Assembly: GCA_017881905.1 (NCBI GenBank)
Contig: JADGQI010000099.1
Span: 1 to 45,274, forward strand
DNA: 45,274 nt
From: Chloroflexota bacterium
Lineage (GTDB): Bacteria; Chloroflexota; Limnocylindria; Limnocylindrales; CSP1-4
Direction of reading: 5' to 3'
Position numbers and translations under genes: made by a program. This document shows, one piece after another, positions 31,248-40,373 of this stretch. Numbering within the stretch: position 1 is the first letter of the stretch; the number at the start of each line of letters is the position of its first letter. The notes under the pieces were generated by a model. That model did not search any database. It was not told the origin of the DNA and saw only the letters and a program-made list of their open reading frames with translations.

Positions 31248-32666
31248 TCAGCCGGTCGAGCCGGCAGCGGCGGCGGGCGCGGGCTCGGCGGACACGCCCG
31301 ACGGCACGTCCTCTCGGCGGCGCTCGTCGACCTGCGTCAGCAGGAGCGACCCGATCAGGTAGTACGAACAGGCGACGCCGAACGCGAGCCGCGGTCCGGC
31401 ACCCACCCCGAAGGCCTGGTTCCCGACGTCGACGAGGACGAGCGCGATGGCCGCGGCGATCGCCCCGGACGACCCCGTCACGACGTTGCTGATGCCCATG
31501 TATCGCCCGGATTCGGCCTTCGGGATGATGTCGGTCATCAGCGCCCAGTCGACGGCCAGGAAGATCCCGGATGCCACGCCCACCGGCACCGCGAACCCGA
31601 GCGCGACGATCGACGACGGCGAAAGGACCAGGCAGGCCATCCCGACCGAGCCGATGATCGCCGAGATGTAGATCATCCGCTTCCGGCCGATCCGGCCCGA
31701 CAGCCGACCCGACGGGACCGTCGCGATGGCACCGAACGCGACGATCAGGGCGCCGGCGACGAAGGTGTAGTCGAGCGCGGTCTGCGTCGCCATCCCGAAC
31801 GAGTCGGACATGTAGAAGAACGCGATCGCCGTCAGGGTCGCCCCGGTCATCAGGAAGAACAGGCGCGAGCCCAGGAGCCACACGAAGCTCCGCTCGCGCA
31901 GGATGTCGGTGCCCCACGCACCGAGCCCGACCTGGAGCCACGACTTCCCTTCGCGGGGGATGCCCTGCCTCCCCTCGCGGACCCGGTAGACGGTCAGCAG
32001 CATCGTGCTGAGCTCGACGGCCATGATCGCGAAGATCACGAAGCGCGGGTTGCCGAGCGCGTTCGCAACGGCGACCAGCATCGCCCCGCCGCCGATGCCG
32101 ACCAGGATCATCAGGCCCATCAACCCGCTGGCCAGCCCGACCTGCTTGGCCGGGACCAGATCGGGCATGTAGCCCTGGAACGGGCCCTGGGCGAAGTTCG
32201 AGCTGAACTGGAGGAGACAGTAGAAGAGGAGGACCCCGATCCAGGCACCGGCGAGGTACAGGCCGAGGAGGAAGGCCATGTCGAGCAGGGTCCCGACGAT
32301 GATGAACGGCTTGCGTCGGCCGAGCCGGCTGCTCGTATGGTCGCTGATCGCGGCCACGGTCGGCTGGACGAGGATCGCGATGACCACGCCCAGGTTGATG
32401 ATGATCGCCTCGGCCGCACCCTTGCCGACGGTCACCCCCGGCAGGATCGTCGACGGATCCGGGCATGCCTTGTCGCCGCTGCAGACGAGATCGACCATGA
32501 GCAGCGGGAGGAGGCTGATCCCGATCGCGCCCCACAGGATGTTGATCGCCAGCCAGTAGGCGTTAAGGTCGAACAGTTCGCGGAAGCTGAGCGCTTCGGT
32601 CGGCCGACCGTCGGCTCCGGCGCCCGCCGCGCCCGCTCCGGTCGTCCCGCCGCTGGGTCCGTGCAT
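31248..32666 (-). CDS. Major facilitator superfamily transporter (SLC45/GPH-like)
   Basis: A 472-aa carrier with about 12 membrane helices. The loop 2-3 region reads AAISDHTSSRLGRRKPFIIV, the D-x-x-x-R-x-G-R-R-x-P pattern seen in GPH/SLC45-type sugar carriers. The equivalent loop in the second half is GRLSGRIGRKRMIYISA. Both termini are Gly/Ala-rich and probably disordered. ATG at 32666 has GGGAGAG about 8 nt upstream. Substrate might be a sugar, but neighbours give no help. Its promoter must lie in the repeat-rich gap upstream. Confidence 0.82.
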   Translation of the reverse strand: MHGPSGGTTGAGAAGAGADGRPTEALSFRELFDLNAYWLAINILWGAIGISLLPLLMVDLVCSGDKACPDPSTILPGVTVGKGAAEAIIINLGVVIAILVQPTVAAISDHTSSRLGRRKPFIIVGTLLDMAFLLGLYLAGAWIGVLLFYCLLQFSSNFAQGPFQGYMPDLVPAKQVGLASGLMGLMILVGIGGGAMLVAVANALGNPRFVIFAIMAVELSTMLLTVYRVREGRQGIPREGKSWLQVGLGAWGTDILRERSFVWLLGSRLFFLMTGATLTAIAFFYMSDSFGMATQTALDYTFVAGALIVAFGAIATVPSGRLSGRIGRKRMIYISAIIGSVGMACLVLSPSSIVALGFAVPVGVASGIFLAVDWALMTDIIPKAESGRYMGISNVVTGSSGAIAAAIALVLVDVGNQAFGVGAGPRLAFGVACSYYLIGSLLLTQVDERRREDVPSGVSAEPAPAAAAGSTG

Positions 32667-32814
32667 CCCACTCTCCCGATCGGTGGCGGCACTGGGTCCC
32701 TGGACTCACCGGCAAGCCTACGCCGTCGATGTCACGACGTCGTCGCGATCCGAACGTGACGCGACGCGGTCCTCGGCGGGTGGAGGCGAGGCGGCGCGCG
32801 GCGGGCGTCCGCGC

Positions 32815-33185
32815 CTCCGACCACCGGGTGCGCACTCCCCGCACGTTGGCGCGCGGGCGGCCGGGCGCGGGCGGCCGGGCGCGGCGCGGCGGGCGTGTCT
32901 CCGACCACCGGGTGCGCACTCCCCGCACGTTGGCGCGCGGCGGAGGCCATCGACCACCGGGTGCGCACTCCCCGCACGTTGGCGGCCGTCTTGTCACGGA
33001 TCTGGGCCTGCCGAGGCACAGACGAGGAACCGCCTGTACCACGCATCGCACGGGTTCGACGGACCGGCAGGCGGACCGACCCGAGGTGTCGTCGTACCTG
33101 CGGGGCATGCGCACCTGACGAGGCGAACGGTCGATCTGGCGGACAACGTGGGGGGGCATGCGCACCCGACGAGGCGAACGGTCGA
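32815..33185. repeat. Intergenic repeat family with GTGCGCA core (three direct, two inverted)
   Basis: The 572-bp gap 32667-33238 holds no credible gene. It has two identical 42-bp copies (32815-32856, 32899-32940) and a 34-bp third copy (32951-32984), all containing CGGGTGCGCACTCCCC. Further on, a different 33-bp repeat occurs twice (33102-33134 and 33153-33185, one mismatch). Read on the minus strand this second repeat contains CGGGTGCGCATGCCCC, so both belong to one family, in opposite orientations. In all copies CGACC lies upstream of the core. The core includes the palindrome GTGCGCAC in the first type. Confidence 0.75.
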
Positions 33186-33225
33186 GCCACGGCGCGCCGT
33201 GACCCGGTCCGGGGCGCGGTCGCGG

Positions 33226-33231
33226 TACTAT
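33226..33231 (+). promoter_or_regulatory. -10 box (TACTAT) for the amidotransferase gene
   Basis: TACTAT lies 7 nt before the ATG at 33239, with no ribosome site between, again suggesting a leaderless mRNA. Confidence 0.5.
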
Positions 33232-33238
33232 CCCGCGG

Positions 33239-33934
33239 ATGTGCGAGCACTTCGTGGCGCGTGCGGCCGAGCCATTCCGGCTCGACGAGCTGTGGCCGTT
33301 CAGCGAGCGGCTCGAGCGGTACGGGGTGGCCGGGTTCGGCTGGGGGGCGGCCTGGCTGACGCCGGGCGGCACGATTGGCGAGTACCGCGACCTGAGCGCG
33401 TTCCGCGACGATCCAGGGCGCGACGCCCTCGGTCGGACGGAGACGACCAGCCTGCTCGTCCACCTCCGTCGTCCGTCCAGGCTGTCGACGCTCGGGATGG
33501 CCGACACGCAGCCGTTCCTCGACCCGGCGGGACGGTATGCCTTCAGCCACAACGGCGACCTGCGCGACTACCGATCCTGGCGGATCCGATACCGCAAGGA
33601 GGGTCGCATCCACGGCCGGGCCGACACGGAGGTCGGGGCACGCTGGCTCGAGGACGCCTGGACGACCGACGAGCCGGTCGCCCATCTCCTCGGCGCGCTC
33701 CACGACACGTTCGCCGGGCAGGCCAACATGGCCGTGCTGGCCGCCGATGGAACCCCGTACCACTACGCCGGCAACGGCGAGAACCCGGTCTTCACGTTCC
33801 GGCTCGGACGGATCCGACTGGCGTCGACGGGGATCTACTCGCTCGACCGATCGGTCTTCCGGTTCGTGGCTCCGGCCGCGGAGGATCGTCGGCTGGTCAG
33901 GCTCCGCTCGACGGTCGCGCTCGGCCCGACCTGA
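33239..33934 (+). CDS. Class II glutamine amidotransferase-like protein (YafJ type)
   Basis: A 231-aa Ntn-type glutaminase domain standing alone. Cys2 after Met (MCEHFVARAAEPFRLDELWP) is the expected nucleophile after Met removal. TTSLLVHLRRPSR corresponds to the Arg-containing substrate loop, and RYAFSHNGDLRDY is the H-N-G oxyanion/Asn motif. DTEVGARWL is the usual D-[ST]-E motif. The C-terminal IRLASTGIYSLD fits the end of the domain. Proteins of this kind probably release ammonia from glutamine or a related amide, and the partner is unknown. A leaderless start fits the exact MC- N-terminus. Confidence 0.85.
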   Translation: MCEHFVARAAEPFRLDELWPFSERLERYGVAGFGWGAAWLTPGGTIGEYRDLSAFRDDPGRDALGRTETTSLLVHLRRPSRLSTLGMADTQPFLDPAGRYAFSHNGDLRDYRSWRIRYRKEGRIHGRADTEVGARWLEDAWTTDEPVAHLLGALHDTFAGQANMAVLAADGTPYHYAGNGENPVFTFRLGRIRLASTGIYSLDRSVFRFVAPAAEDRRLVRLRSTVALGPT

Positions 33935-34251
33935 GGCGAGCCAATGCGAACGGTCTAGCCCCTTCCGCTGGGTCGACTGGGTCCGCCCTGGGGCGTCAGG
34001 GTCAGGAGCAGGATGAACGCGACGACCTGCGCGATGCAGATCGCCCGGGCGAACCACAGCAGGCCGCTCGACGCAGCCACCGTCGAGATCGGTCGCGCCG
34101 CCGAGCCCGCGCCGAGATGAAGCCGGTCAAGAGCCGGTCGCCCGGCCCGGATTAGGGCCGAGAACCGCTCCGGGGCGCATACTCGCAGTCCTCACACTGG
34201 GTCGGCGTCGCTGCCCTCAGGCATCCAGGCGCGCGCCCCGAAGGAGCCGGC
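33935..34251. other. Intergenic region without a supported gene
   Basis: A 317-bp gap between two plus-strand genes. The minus strand has a 41-codon open frame (34080 to 33955) that would encode a membrane segment, but it has no ribosome site or good start and I do not call it. The right end carries GAAGGAG, the ribosome site of the next gene. I see no clear terminator. Confidence 0.5.
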
Positions 34252-34518
34252 ATGCCGAAGGTCGTCATCATGCACAAGGTCGAGGACATCGAGCGCTGGC
34301 TGGCGGGTAAGGCGGAGCGGGCAGCAGTCATCGGGAGATACGGCACCAACGTGACCGACCACGTCGCGGCAGACGGAAGCAACAACATCGCTGTCAGCGC
34401 GGACGTGCACGACCTGGCGGGCGCACAGGCGATGATGGCCTCGCCGTCTCCCGAGGATTTGGCCGCGATGGGCCGACACGGCGTCATCCCCCCGCTGGCG
34501 GTCTATGTCGAGAAGTAG
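34252..34518 (+). CDS. Small hypothetical protein, 88 aa
   Basis: MPKVVIMHKVEDIERWLAGK begins an alpha/beta protein that could form a ferredoxin-like dimeric barrel (strand, helix, strand: NNIAVSADVHDLAGAQAMMA). It ends PPLAVYVEK. GAAGGAG lies 6 nt before the ATG, so the start is sure. It resembles the size and layout of small cyclase/monooxygenase-like barrels, but no active-site motif is visible and I do not name a function. It is convergent with the DNA glycosylase gene. Confidence 0.7.
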   Translation: MPKVVIMHKVEDIERWLAGKAERAAVIGRYGTNVTDHVAADGSNNIAVSADVHDLAGAQAMMASPSPEDLAAMGRHGVIPPLAVYVEK

Positions 34519-34632
34519 CCGCCCCCCAGGATCGACCGGCGGCTGCGTCCCGCGACGGTACCCGCCCCGGGACGCTCCGGGTCCGCTGGCCGCCTGACGC
34601 TGGCCGGACGCCGCGCGGGTCCGAGGATACGG

Positions 34633-35481
34633 TCATCGGTCCCGGCCGATGTCGGGAGCGCGAGAGCCCTGACACCGCGGACACCAGTACGTGAGTCGCG
34701 GCAGATCGCCGTGGCGCTCCGAGCGGATGGTGGAGCCGCACCTTCGGCAGGGTCGACCAGCCCGGCCGTAGACCCACAGCGGACCGACGGATCGTCGCGC
34801 ATCTCCGGTGGTGATCCGCTCCGAACGAGCGCGGCTCACGTTCTCGACCATGACCCGGCGAGCGTCGGCGATGAGCCCGAGCAGATCGTCGTCGGCCAGT
34901 TCGCGCACCGCGACGAATGGGTCGACGGATCGACGGAAGAGCACTTCGCTCTTGTAGACGTTGCCCACGCCGGCCATCGCCCGCTGGTCGAGGAGCGCCT
35001 CGGCGATCGACCGTTCGGCGCGGGCCGGCTGACGCAGGCGTCGCACGATCTCGACGTCGTCGCTCGTCGCGTCGACCGACGGGTGGAGCAGATCGGGGCC
35101 GAGGCCCGCGAGTGCTCGATGGAGGCCCTCGGCACGGTGCTCGAGCAGCTCGACGACCGGGGCATCGAAGCAGACCGCGACGGCACCGGGCACCTCGAGT
35201 ACCAGTCGCGCCCGCGTCGGCGGTCGCCGCCATGGCTCCCCAGGTCGGTAGCGGTGCCACGACCCGTTCATGCGCAGATGGGTCCGCAGCTCGAGCCCGT
35301 TGTCAAACCGGATCAGCAGGTTCTTGCCGACCGACTCGACCTCGACGACGGTCGATCCGACGAGCCGGGCGACCTGGGGGATCGGGCCCGGCCCGTTCGC
35401 CCGGACCGCCACGACCGGCCGACCCACGAGATACGGTCGTAGACCGTCCGCGGTCCGATGGAGGGTGTCGCCCTCGGGCAT
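34633..35481 (-). CDS. nei2: Fpg/Nei-family DNA glycosylase (endonuclease VIII-like)
   Basis: A 282-aa base-excision repair enzyme with AP lyase activity. The N-terminus MPEGDTLHRTADGLRPYLVG has Pro2 (Schiff-base nucleophile) and Glu3, and the D-T-L-H-R form is typical of Nei2 proteins. The catalytic Lys lies in VESVGKNLLIRFDNG. The helix-two-turn-helix is LLDQRAMAGVGNVYKSEVLF. The C-terminal zinc finger is CRRCGSTIRSERHGDL and YWCPRCQ (four Cys). It starts 18 bp after the lhr stop on the same strand, so it is probably cotranscribed with the helicase, a pairing that suggests a joint repair role. Confidence 0.92.
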   Translation of the reverse strand: MPEGDTLHRTADGLRPYLVGRPVVAVRANGPGPIPQVARLVGSTVVEVESVGKNLLIRFDNGLELRTHLRMNGSWHRYRPGEPWRRPPTRARLVLEVPGAVAVCFDAPVVELLEHRAEGLHRALAGLGPDLLHPSVDATSDDVEIVRRLRQPARAERSIAEALLDQRAMAGVGNVYKSEVLFRRSVDPFVAVRELADDDLLGLIADARRVMVENVSRARSERITTGDARRSVGPLWVYGRAGRPCRRCGSTIRSERHGDLPRLTYWCPRCQGSRAPDIGRDR

Positions 35482-35499
35482 CCGATTCGCGTGCCTCGC

Positions 35500-38400
35500 C
35501 TACCGCGCCCGGAGCGCAAGGCCGCGGTAGCCCGGCACGAACCCCGCGTCGAGCAGGAGCGGCCGCCAGGTCGACTCGGCGACCGGCCGGCCGTCCACCT
35601 TCGCGACGAGCAGCTCGCGCATCCGCCCGTCGGCGACGAGGGCACCGAGCGCGCGCAGCGCCAACGCGGCGACCGTCGGCTCGTCGGCGGCCGGCAACAT
35701 CGCGAGCGACCGGCCGCCGCGCTCGAGAAACGCCGCGGCGACGCCGTCGACGAGGACCGTGTATGCCCCGGCGACGCGGGCGAACGCGCGGCGGTCGGCA
35801 TCGTCCCGACGCGGCCACACCAGGGCGGCGCCATACGGGTTGGCCGGGTCAGCCGCCGCCAACAGGTGGACCCGGGCTCGATCTGGCAGCTCGGCGGGAT
35901 CGCGGACCGACCGTAGCCGGTCGATCGCGCCGGGGAGCGAGAACTGGGCCGCGCCGAGCCCGTCGACGAAGTAGCCGCGGCGGACCCGACCGGCTTCCTC
36001 CAGCGCCCGCAGGACCGGGTAGACGGCGCTGAAGCCGCCGAACACGCCCTCGGCGGCGACGGCCTCGCGGGTCAGGACCCCGTGCCGATCGAGCAGCGTC
36101 AGGGCGAGCGCGTGGAGGCGTTCGGTCGTGGTCGGTCCCGAGGTTGGGGACGGTTCGGCCATGCCGGGCCCGATCAGCGTCCCATCGCCGCTCGTGCAAT
36201 CGGTCGGCCCGGACACGTCGGCGGGCCCGATCAGCGACCATCGCCCGGCGGCCTCGGGCGGGCCCAGGCTCGTCAGGCGTCCGGTCCGGCGCTTCGCCTC
36301 GCGGCCGGGTCGGGCCCAGCGGAGCGCCCGAAGCGGGGCGAACGTGTCGTTGGTCAGCTCGCCTGCCCAGACGAGGTCCCACAGCGCGTCGAGCATCTCG
36401 CGGTCCGGTCCGCCCCCTGCCGCGGCATGGATCTCGCGATAGAACGATGCGCCGCGCCGCGCGAGGAACGTCCGGATGGCCGCGTGCCGCGGCGAGTCCG
36501 GTCGCTCGGTCGTGGCCGCCTCCACCGAGCCGGGCCCCCCGGCCAGCCGGAGCGACTCCCGTCCGGGGCGGGACAGGGCGATCCGCCCATCGTCGCGGCC
36601 GAGGCTGCCCCGGCCGACCCAGACCACCTCGCCGAGCGCGCCGAGCTCGTCGAGCAGGCGCGGCTGGTACCCAGGGACACGGACCGGGAGCACATCGCGC
36701 TCGAGGATCGACGCCGGGATCGGCAGGCCCGCCAGCTGGTCGACGACCTCGGCCAGGCGCTCGAGCGCGGCGGGGCCGTGGAACGCGGGCGGCGCGTCGC
36801 TCGGTCCGCCGCCGAGTCGCGGCAGCGCGGCGACCCCCTGCCAATCGGGCAGGAACCGCCCGAGCGCGGCCGGATCGACCGGCTCGACCTCGCGGCGGAG
36901 CCGGGCGAGCGAGCGGCGACGCAGCTGGCGAAGGACCTCCGGGTCACACCACTCGCGTTCGGCCCCGCCGGGCCGGAACTCGCCGCGCAGGATCGTCCCG
37001 GCTGCCATCAGCCGCCCGAGTGCGTCCTCGACCACGCCCGCCGGCAGGCCCCAGCGGATGGCCGGCTCGGGCGTCAGGAACGGCCCATGTGTCCGCGCGA
37101 ACCGGGCGAGGAGCCCCTCGAGCGCCGCGCTGGTCGGCTCGAGGAACGCGAGCGGCAGGCCGGCCGGCGGCTGGACCCCGACCCCGTCGCGGAAGCGCGC
37201 CGCATCCTCGATCGCGATCCAGCGGACCTCGCCGACGATCCTGACCGCGACGGCTCGCCGCCCCGCCGCCAGCGCTCCCAGCCATCCGGCGCTCTCGGCC
37301 GGCGACACGGCGCACCGCGCGGCCACCTCCGCCTCGGTCAGATCTCCGATCCGCCGGAGGAGGTCGTGGAGCTGGTCGGCGGTCGTCGCCCAGCGCTCGT
37401 CGGCCAGGGCCTGGAGGGCCAGCTCGAGGTCGGCCAGCGCGTCCGGGTCGAGCAGCTCGCGCAGCTCCTCCTGGCCAAGCAGCTCTCGCAGGAGGTCACG
37501 GTCGAGCGTGAGCGCCTGGGCGCGCCGCTCGGCCAGCGGGGCGTCGCCCTCGTACATGAATGCGGCGACATAGTCGAACAGGAGCGAGCTGGCGAATGGC
37601 GACGCGCGGACGGTCTCGACCCGGTGGACGGCGACCTCGCGCCGGGCGACCCCGGCCAGGATCTCGCGGAGCGCCGGAAGGTCGAACACGTCGGACAGGC
37701 ATTCGCGGTACGTCTCGACGAGGATCGGGAAGCTGCCGTAGCGGCTGGCGACGGCCAGCAATCCGGCGGCGCGTTGGCGTTGCTGCCAGAGCGGCGTCCG
37801 CGTCCCCGGGCGACGCCGCGGCAGGAGCAGGGCCCGGGCCGCGTTCTCGCGGAAGCGTGAAGCGAACAGGGCCGAGTCGGCGACCTTCCCGACCACGAGG
37901 TCCTCGATCTCGTCCGGGTCGGGGAACAGCAGGTCGTCGATCCCGTCGAGGTCACCGTCGGGCAACCGGATCGCGATGCCGTCGTCCGACCAGATGGTCT
38001 GGACCTCGGCGCCGAGGCGCTCGGCGAGGCGGGTCTCGATCGCCAACGCCCACGGAGCATGGACGCGGCCGCCGAACGGGGTCAGGAGGCACAGCCGCCA
38101 GTCGCCGAGCTCGTCGCGGAAGCGCTCGACGACCACGCGTCGATCGGTCGGCAGGGCGCCGGCGACCGCACGCTCGTCCTCGAGGTAGGAGAGCAGGTTC
38201 TCGGCGGCCATCGGATCGAGGTCGTTGCGGTCGCCGAGGCGCGTCAGGGCCGCGGCCCGTCCCCGCGCGCCGCGCCCGAGCTGGTCCTCGAGCTCCGCCA
38301 CGAACGAGCCCACGGCCCGGCCCAGCTCGATCGGCCGGCCGACCGCATCGCCGTGCCAGAACGGTAGCCGGCCCGGCTCGCCCGGCGCGGGTGACACGAC

Positions 38401-40236
38401 GACGCGGTCGTGCGAGATCTCCTCGATCCGCCAGCCCGACGCCCCGAGCGTGATCACCTCGCCGACGCGGCTCTCGTAGACCATCTCCTCGTCGAGCTCG
38501 CCGACCCGCCGCCCGGGCGTCCCCGGGTCGCCGACGAGGAACACCCCGTACAGGCCCCGGTCCGGGATCGTCCCGCCGCTGGTCACCGCCACGACCCGTG
38601 CGTCGCGCCGTCCCTCGACCACCCCGGTCACCCGGTCCCAGGTCACTCGCGCCTTGAGCTCGGCGAACTCGTCGGAGGGGTACGCCCCGGCGAGCATCGA
38701 CAGGACGCCCTCGAACGCCTCGCGCCCAAGCGACTCGTACGGCATCGCCCGGGTCAGCGTCGCGTGGAGGTCGTCGACCGTCCAGCGCTCCATGACGCTC
38801 ATCGCCACGATCTGCTGAGCGAGGACGTCGAGCGGGTTGCGCGGGATCGTCGTCGTCTCGATCGCCCCGGCGTGCATCCGCTCGGCGACGACCGCCGCCT
38901 CGAGCAGGTCCCCCCGGTACTTCGGGAAGATGACCCCGCGAGACGGTGCGTCGACCTGGTGCCCGGCCCGGCCGATCCGCTGCAACCCGCGCGCCACCGA
39001 GGTCGGCGATTCGACCTGGATGACCAGGTCGACCGCGCCCATGTCGATCCCGAGCTCGAGGCTCGACGTCGCGACGATCGCGGGCAGGCGTCCGTCCTTG
39101 AGCGCCTCTTCGATCGCGACCCGCTGCTCGCGCGCGATCGAGCCGTGGTGGGCGCGGACGAGCTCCTCGCCCGCCAGCTCGTTCAGCCGCTGGGCGAGCC
39201 GCTCGGCCAGCCGTCGGCTGTTGCAGAAGACGATCGTCGAGCGATGTGCCCGGATGAGCTCGAGGATGCGCGGATGGATCGCGGGCCAGATGCTGACCCT
39301 CGCCTCCGGGCCGCCGGCCGGGCCGCCCGGCTGCTCGTCGAGCGGGAGCGCCTCGCCGATCCGGCTCATGTCCTCGATCGGGACCACGACCGACAGCTCG
39401 AGCGGCTTCCGCGCGCCGGCGTCGACGATCGCGACGTCCCGGTCGGGACCGATACCGCCGAGGAATCGCGCGATCGTCTCGAGCGGGCGCTGGGTCGCCG
39501 ACAGGCCGATCCGCTGGATCGGTGCCGCGGCGGGACCGCGCAGGTGCTCGAGTCGCTCCAGGCTCAGCGCGAGGTGGGCGCCGCGCTTCGTCCCGGCGAT
39601 CGCGTGGACCTCATCGACGATGACGTGCTCGACACCGCGCAGGCCGTCGCGGGCCGCGCTCGTGAGGAGGAGGTAGAGCGACTCCGGCGTCGTGATCAGG
39701 ATGTCGGGCGGCCTGCGCGCGTACTGCCGCCGCTCCTCGGCGCTCGTGTCCCCGGTCCGCAGGCCGACCGAGATCGACGGGGCCGGGTCGCCTCGGCGGG
39801 CGGCCGCCAGCGCGATCCCGGCCAGTGGCGCTCGGAGGTTTCGCTCGATGTCGTACGACAGCGCCTTGAGCGGTGAGACGTACAGGACTCGGACGTGACC
39901 CGGTCGCTCCCGAGTCGCCGGCGGAGACGGCGCCCGCACGAGCCGGTCGAGGCACCACAGGAACGCAGCGAGGGTCTTGCCACTCCCGGTCGGGGCGTGG
40001 ATGAGGGTGTGCCGACCAGCCGAGATCGCGGCCCAGCCATCGATCTGCGCCCGGGTCGGGGCCGGGAAGGCGCTCCCGAACCAATCGGCGACGGCCGGAT
40101 CGAACGCGCCGAGCGGGTCGGGCGGGTCGGGCGGGTCGCTCCGCCGGTTCGAGCGCACGGACCCCGGACGCCGCTCCGCGGGCACGCTGTCGTCGAGCGA
40201 TGGAGCCGGGGTGGGGGTCGTTCGTCGGGCGGCCAC
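35500..40236 (-). CDS. lhr: Large ATP-dependent helicase Lhr
   Basis: A 1578-aa superfamily 2 helicase, the usual size for full-length Lhr. Motif I is LIHAPTGSGKTLAAFLWCLD (about residues 79-98), Ia is VLYVSPLKALSYDIERNL, II is HVIVDEVHAIAGTKRGAHLA, and motif VI is RGLQRIGRAGHQVDAPSRG. The winged-helix and Lhr-specific core follow. The long C-terminal half is the Lhr-C part that occurs only in bacterial full-length forms. Known Lhr proteins translocate 3'-5' on DNA, unwind RNA:DNA hybrids and act in repair. Residues 30-42 are an Asp/Pro repeat (DPPDPPDPLG). GTG start at 40236 with TATACT 9 nt upstream. The Nei-type glycosylase follows 18 bp behind. Confidence 0.95.
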   Translation of the reverse strand: MAARRTTPTPAPSLDDSVPAERRPGSVRSNRRSDPPDPPDPLGAFDPAVADWFGSAFPAPTRAQIDGWAAISAGRHTLIHAPTGSGKTLAAFLWCLDRLVRAPSPPATRERPGHVRVLYVSPLKALSYDIERNLRAPLAGIALAAARRGDPAPSISVGLRTGDTSAEERRQYARRPPDILITTPESLYLLLTSAARDGLRGVEHVIVDEVHAIAGTKRGAHLALSLERLEHLRGPAAAPIQRIGLSATQRPLETIARFLGGIGPDRDVAIVDAGARKPLELSVVVPIEDMSRIGEALPLDEQPGGPAGGPEARVSIWPAIHPRILELIRAHRSTIVFCNSRRLAERLAQRLNELAGEELVRAHHGSIAREQRVAIEEALKDGRLPAIVATSSLELGIDMGAVDLVIQVESPTSVARGLQRIGRAGHQVDAPSRGVIFPKYRGDLLEAAVVAERMHAGAIETTTIPRNPLDVLAQQIVAMSVMERWTVDDLHATLTRAMPYESLGREAFEGVLSMLAGAYPSDEFAELKARVTWDRVTGVVEGRRDARVVAVTSGGTIPDRGLYGVFLVGDPGTPGRRVGELDEEMVYESRVGEVITLGASGWRIEEISHDRVVVSPAPGEPGRLPFWHGDAVGRPIELGRAVGSFVAELEDQLGRGARGRAAALTRLGDRNDLDPMAAENLLSYLEDERAVAGALPTDRRVVVERFRDELGDWRLCLLTPFGGRVHAPWALAIETRLAERLGAEVQTIWSDDGIAIRLPDGDLDGIDDLLFPDPDEIEDLVVGKVADSALFASRFRENAARALLLPRRRPGTRTPLWQQRQRAAGLLAVASRYGSFPILVETYRECLSDVFDLPALREILAGVARREVAVHRVETVRASPFASSLLFDYVAAFMYEGDAPLAERRAQALTLDRDLLRELLGQEELRELLDPDALADLELALQALADERWATTADQLHDLLRRIGDLTEAEVAARCAVSPAESAGWLGALAAGRRAVAVRIVGEVRWIAIEDAARFRDGVGVQPPAGLPLAFLEPTSAALEGLLARFARTHGPFLTPEPAIRWGLPAGVVEDALGRLMAAGTILRGEFRPGGAEREWCDPEVLRQLRRRSLARLRREVEPVDPAALGRFLPDWQGVAALPRLGGGPSDAPPAFHGPAALERLAEVVDQLAGLPIPASILERDVLPVRVPGYQPRLLDELGALGEVVWVGRGSLGRDDGRIALSRPGRESLRLAGGPGSVEAATTERPDSPRHAAIRTFLARRGASFYREIHAAAGGGPDREMLDALWDLVWAGELTNDTFAPLRALRWARPGREAKRRTGRLTSLGPPEAAGRWSLIGPADVSGPTDCTSGDGTLIGPGMAEPSPTSGPTTTERLHALALTLLDRHGVLTREAVAAEGVFGGFSAVYPVLRALEEAGRVRRGYFVDGLGAAQFSLPGAIDRLRSVRDPAELPDRARVHLLAAADPANPYGAALVWPRRDDADRRAFARVAGAYTVLVDGVAAAFLERGGRSLAMLPAADEPTVAALALRALGALVADGRMRELLVAKVDGRPVAESTWRPLLLDAGFVPGYRGLALRAR

Positions 40237-40245
40237 GGGACGCCG

Positions 40246-40251
40246 AGTATA
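40246..40251 (-). promoter_or_regulatory. -10 box (TATACT) for lhr-nei
   Basis: TATACT on the minus strand stands 9 nt before the GTG of lhr. No ribosome site is visible, so the mRNA is probably leaderless. Confidence 0.5.
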
Positions 40252-40323
40252 GGCCGGCCGCCTGTTCCGCGCTGCTTACTTTCGAACAGATGGTCGAATC
40301 TCGATGAGGTCGTGGCGAATCGA

Positions 40324-40351
40324 AACGGCGGGCCGTCGAGAGCCCGCCGTT
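40324..40351 (-). terminator. Terminator hairpin after doxX
   Basis: AACGGCGGGC pairs perfectly with GCCCGCCGTT around an 8-nt loop, 22 bp after the doxX stop. A T-run is lacking on the minus strand (TCGATTCG), so it is a strong hairpin with a weak tail. Confidence 0.65.
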
Positions 40352-40373
40352 CCGAACGAAGGCTGGAGAGTCG

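Noticed and set aside
31047-32759. Long plus-strand ORFs opposite the MFS gene (and similar ones opposite lhr, cphA and others)
   Set aside because: Composition is Arg/Asp/Gly/Pro-rich repeats typical of antisense frames of GC-rich genes, with no motifs. The opposite strand codes a clear protein in each case.
32815-33185. CRISPR array
   Set aside because: Only three direct copies with unequal spacing and spacers that are partly repeated themselves, two inverted related copies, and no cas genes.
33955-34080. 41-codon minus-strand frame encoding a membrane-like segment (LLWFARAICIAQVVAFILLL)
   Set aside because: The hydrophobic stretch is tempting, but the GTG start has no ribosome site or -10 box and the frame continues upstream without a convincing start. 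Left as an intergenic remark.
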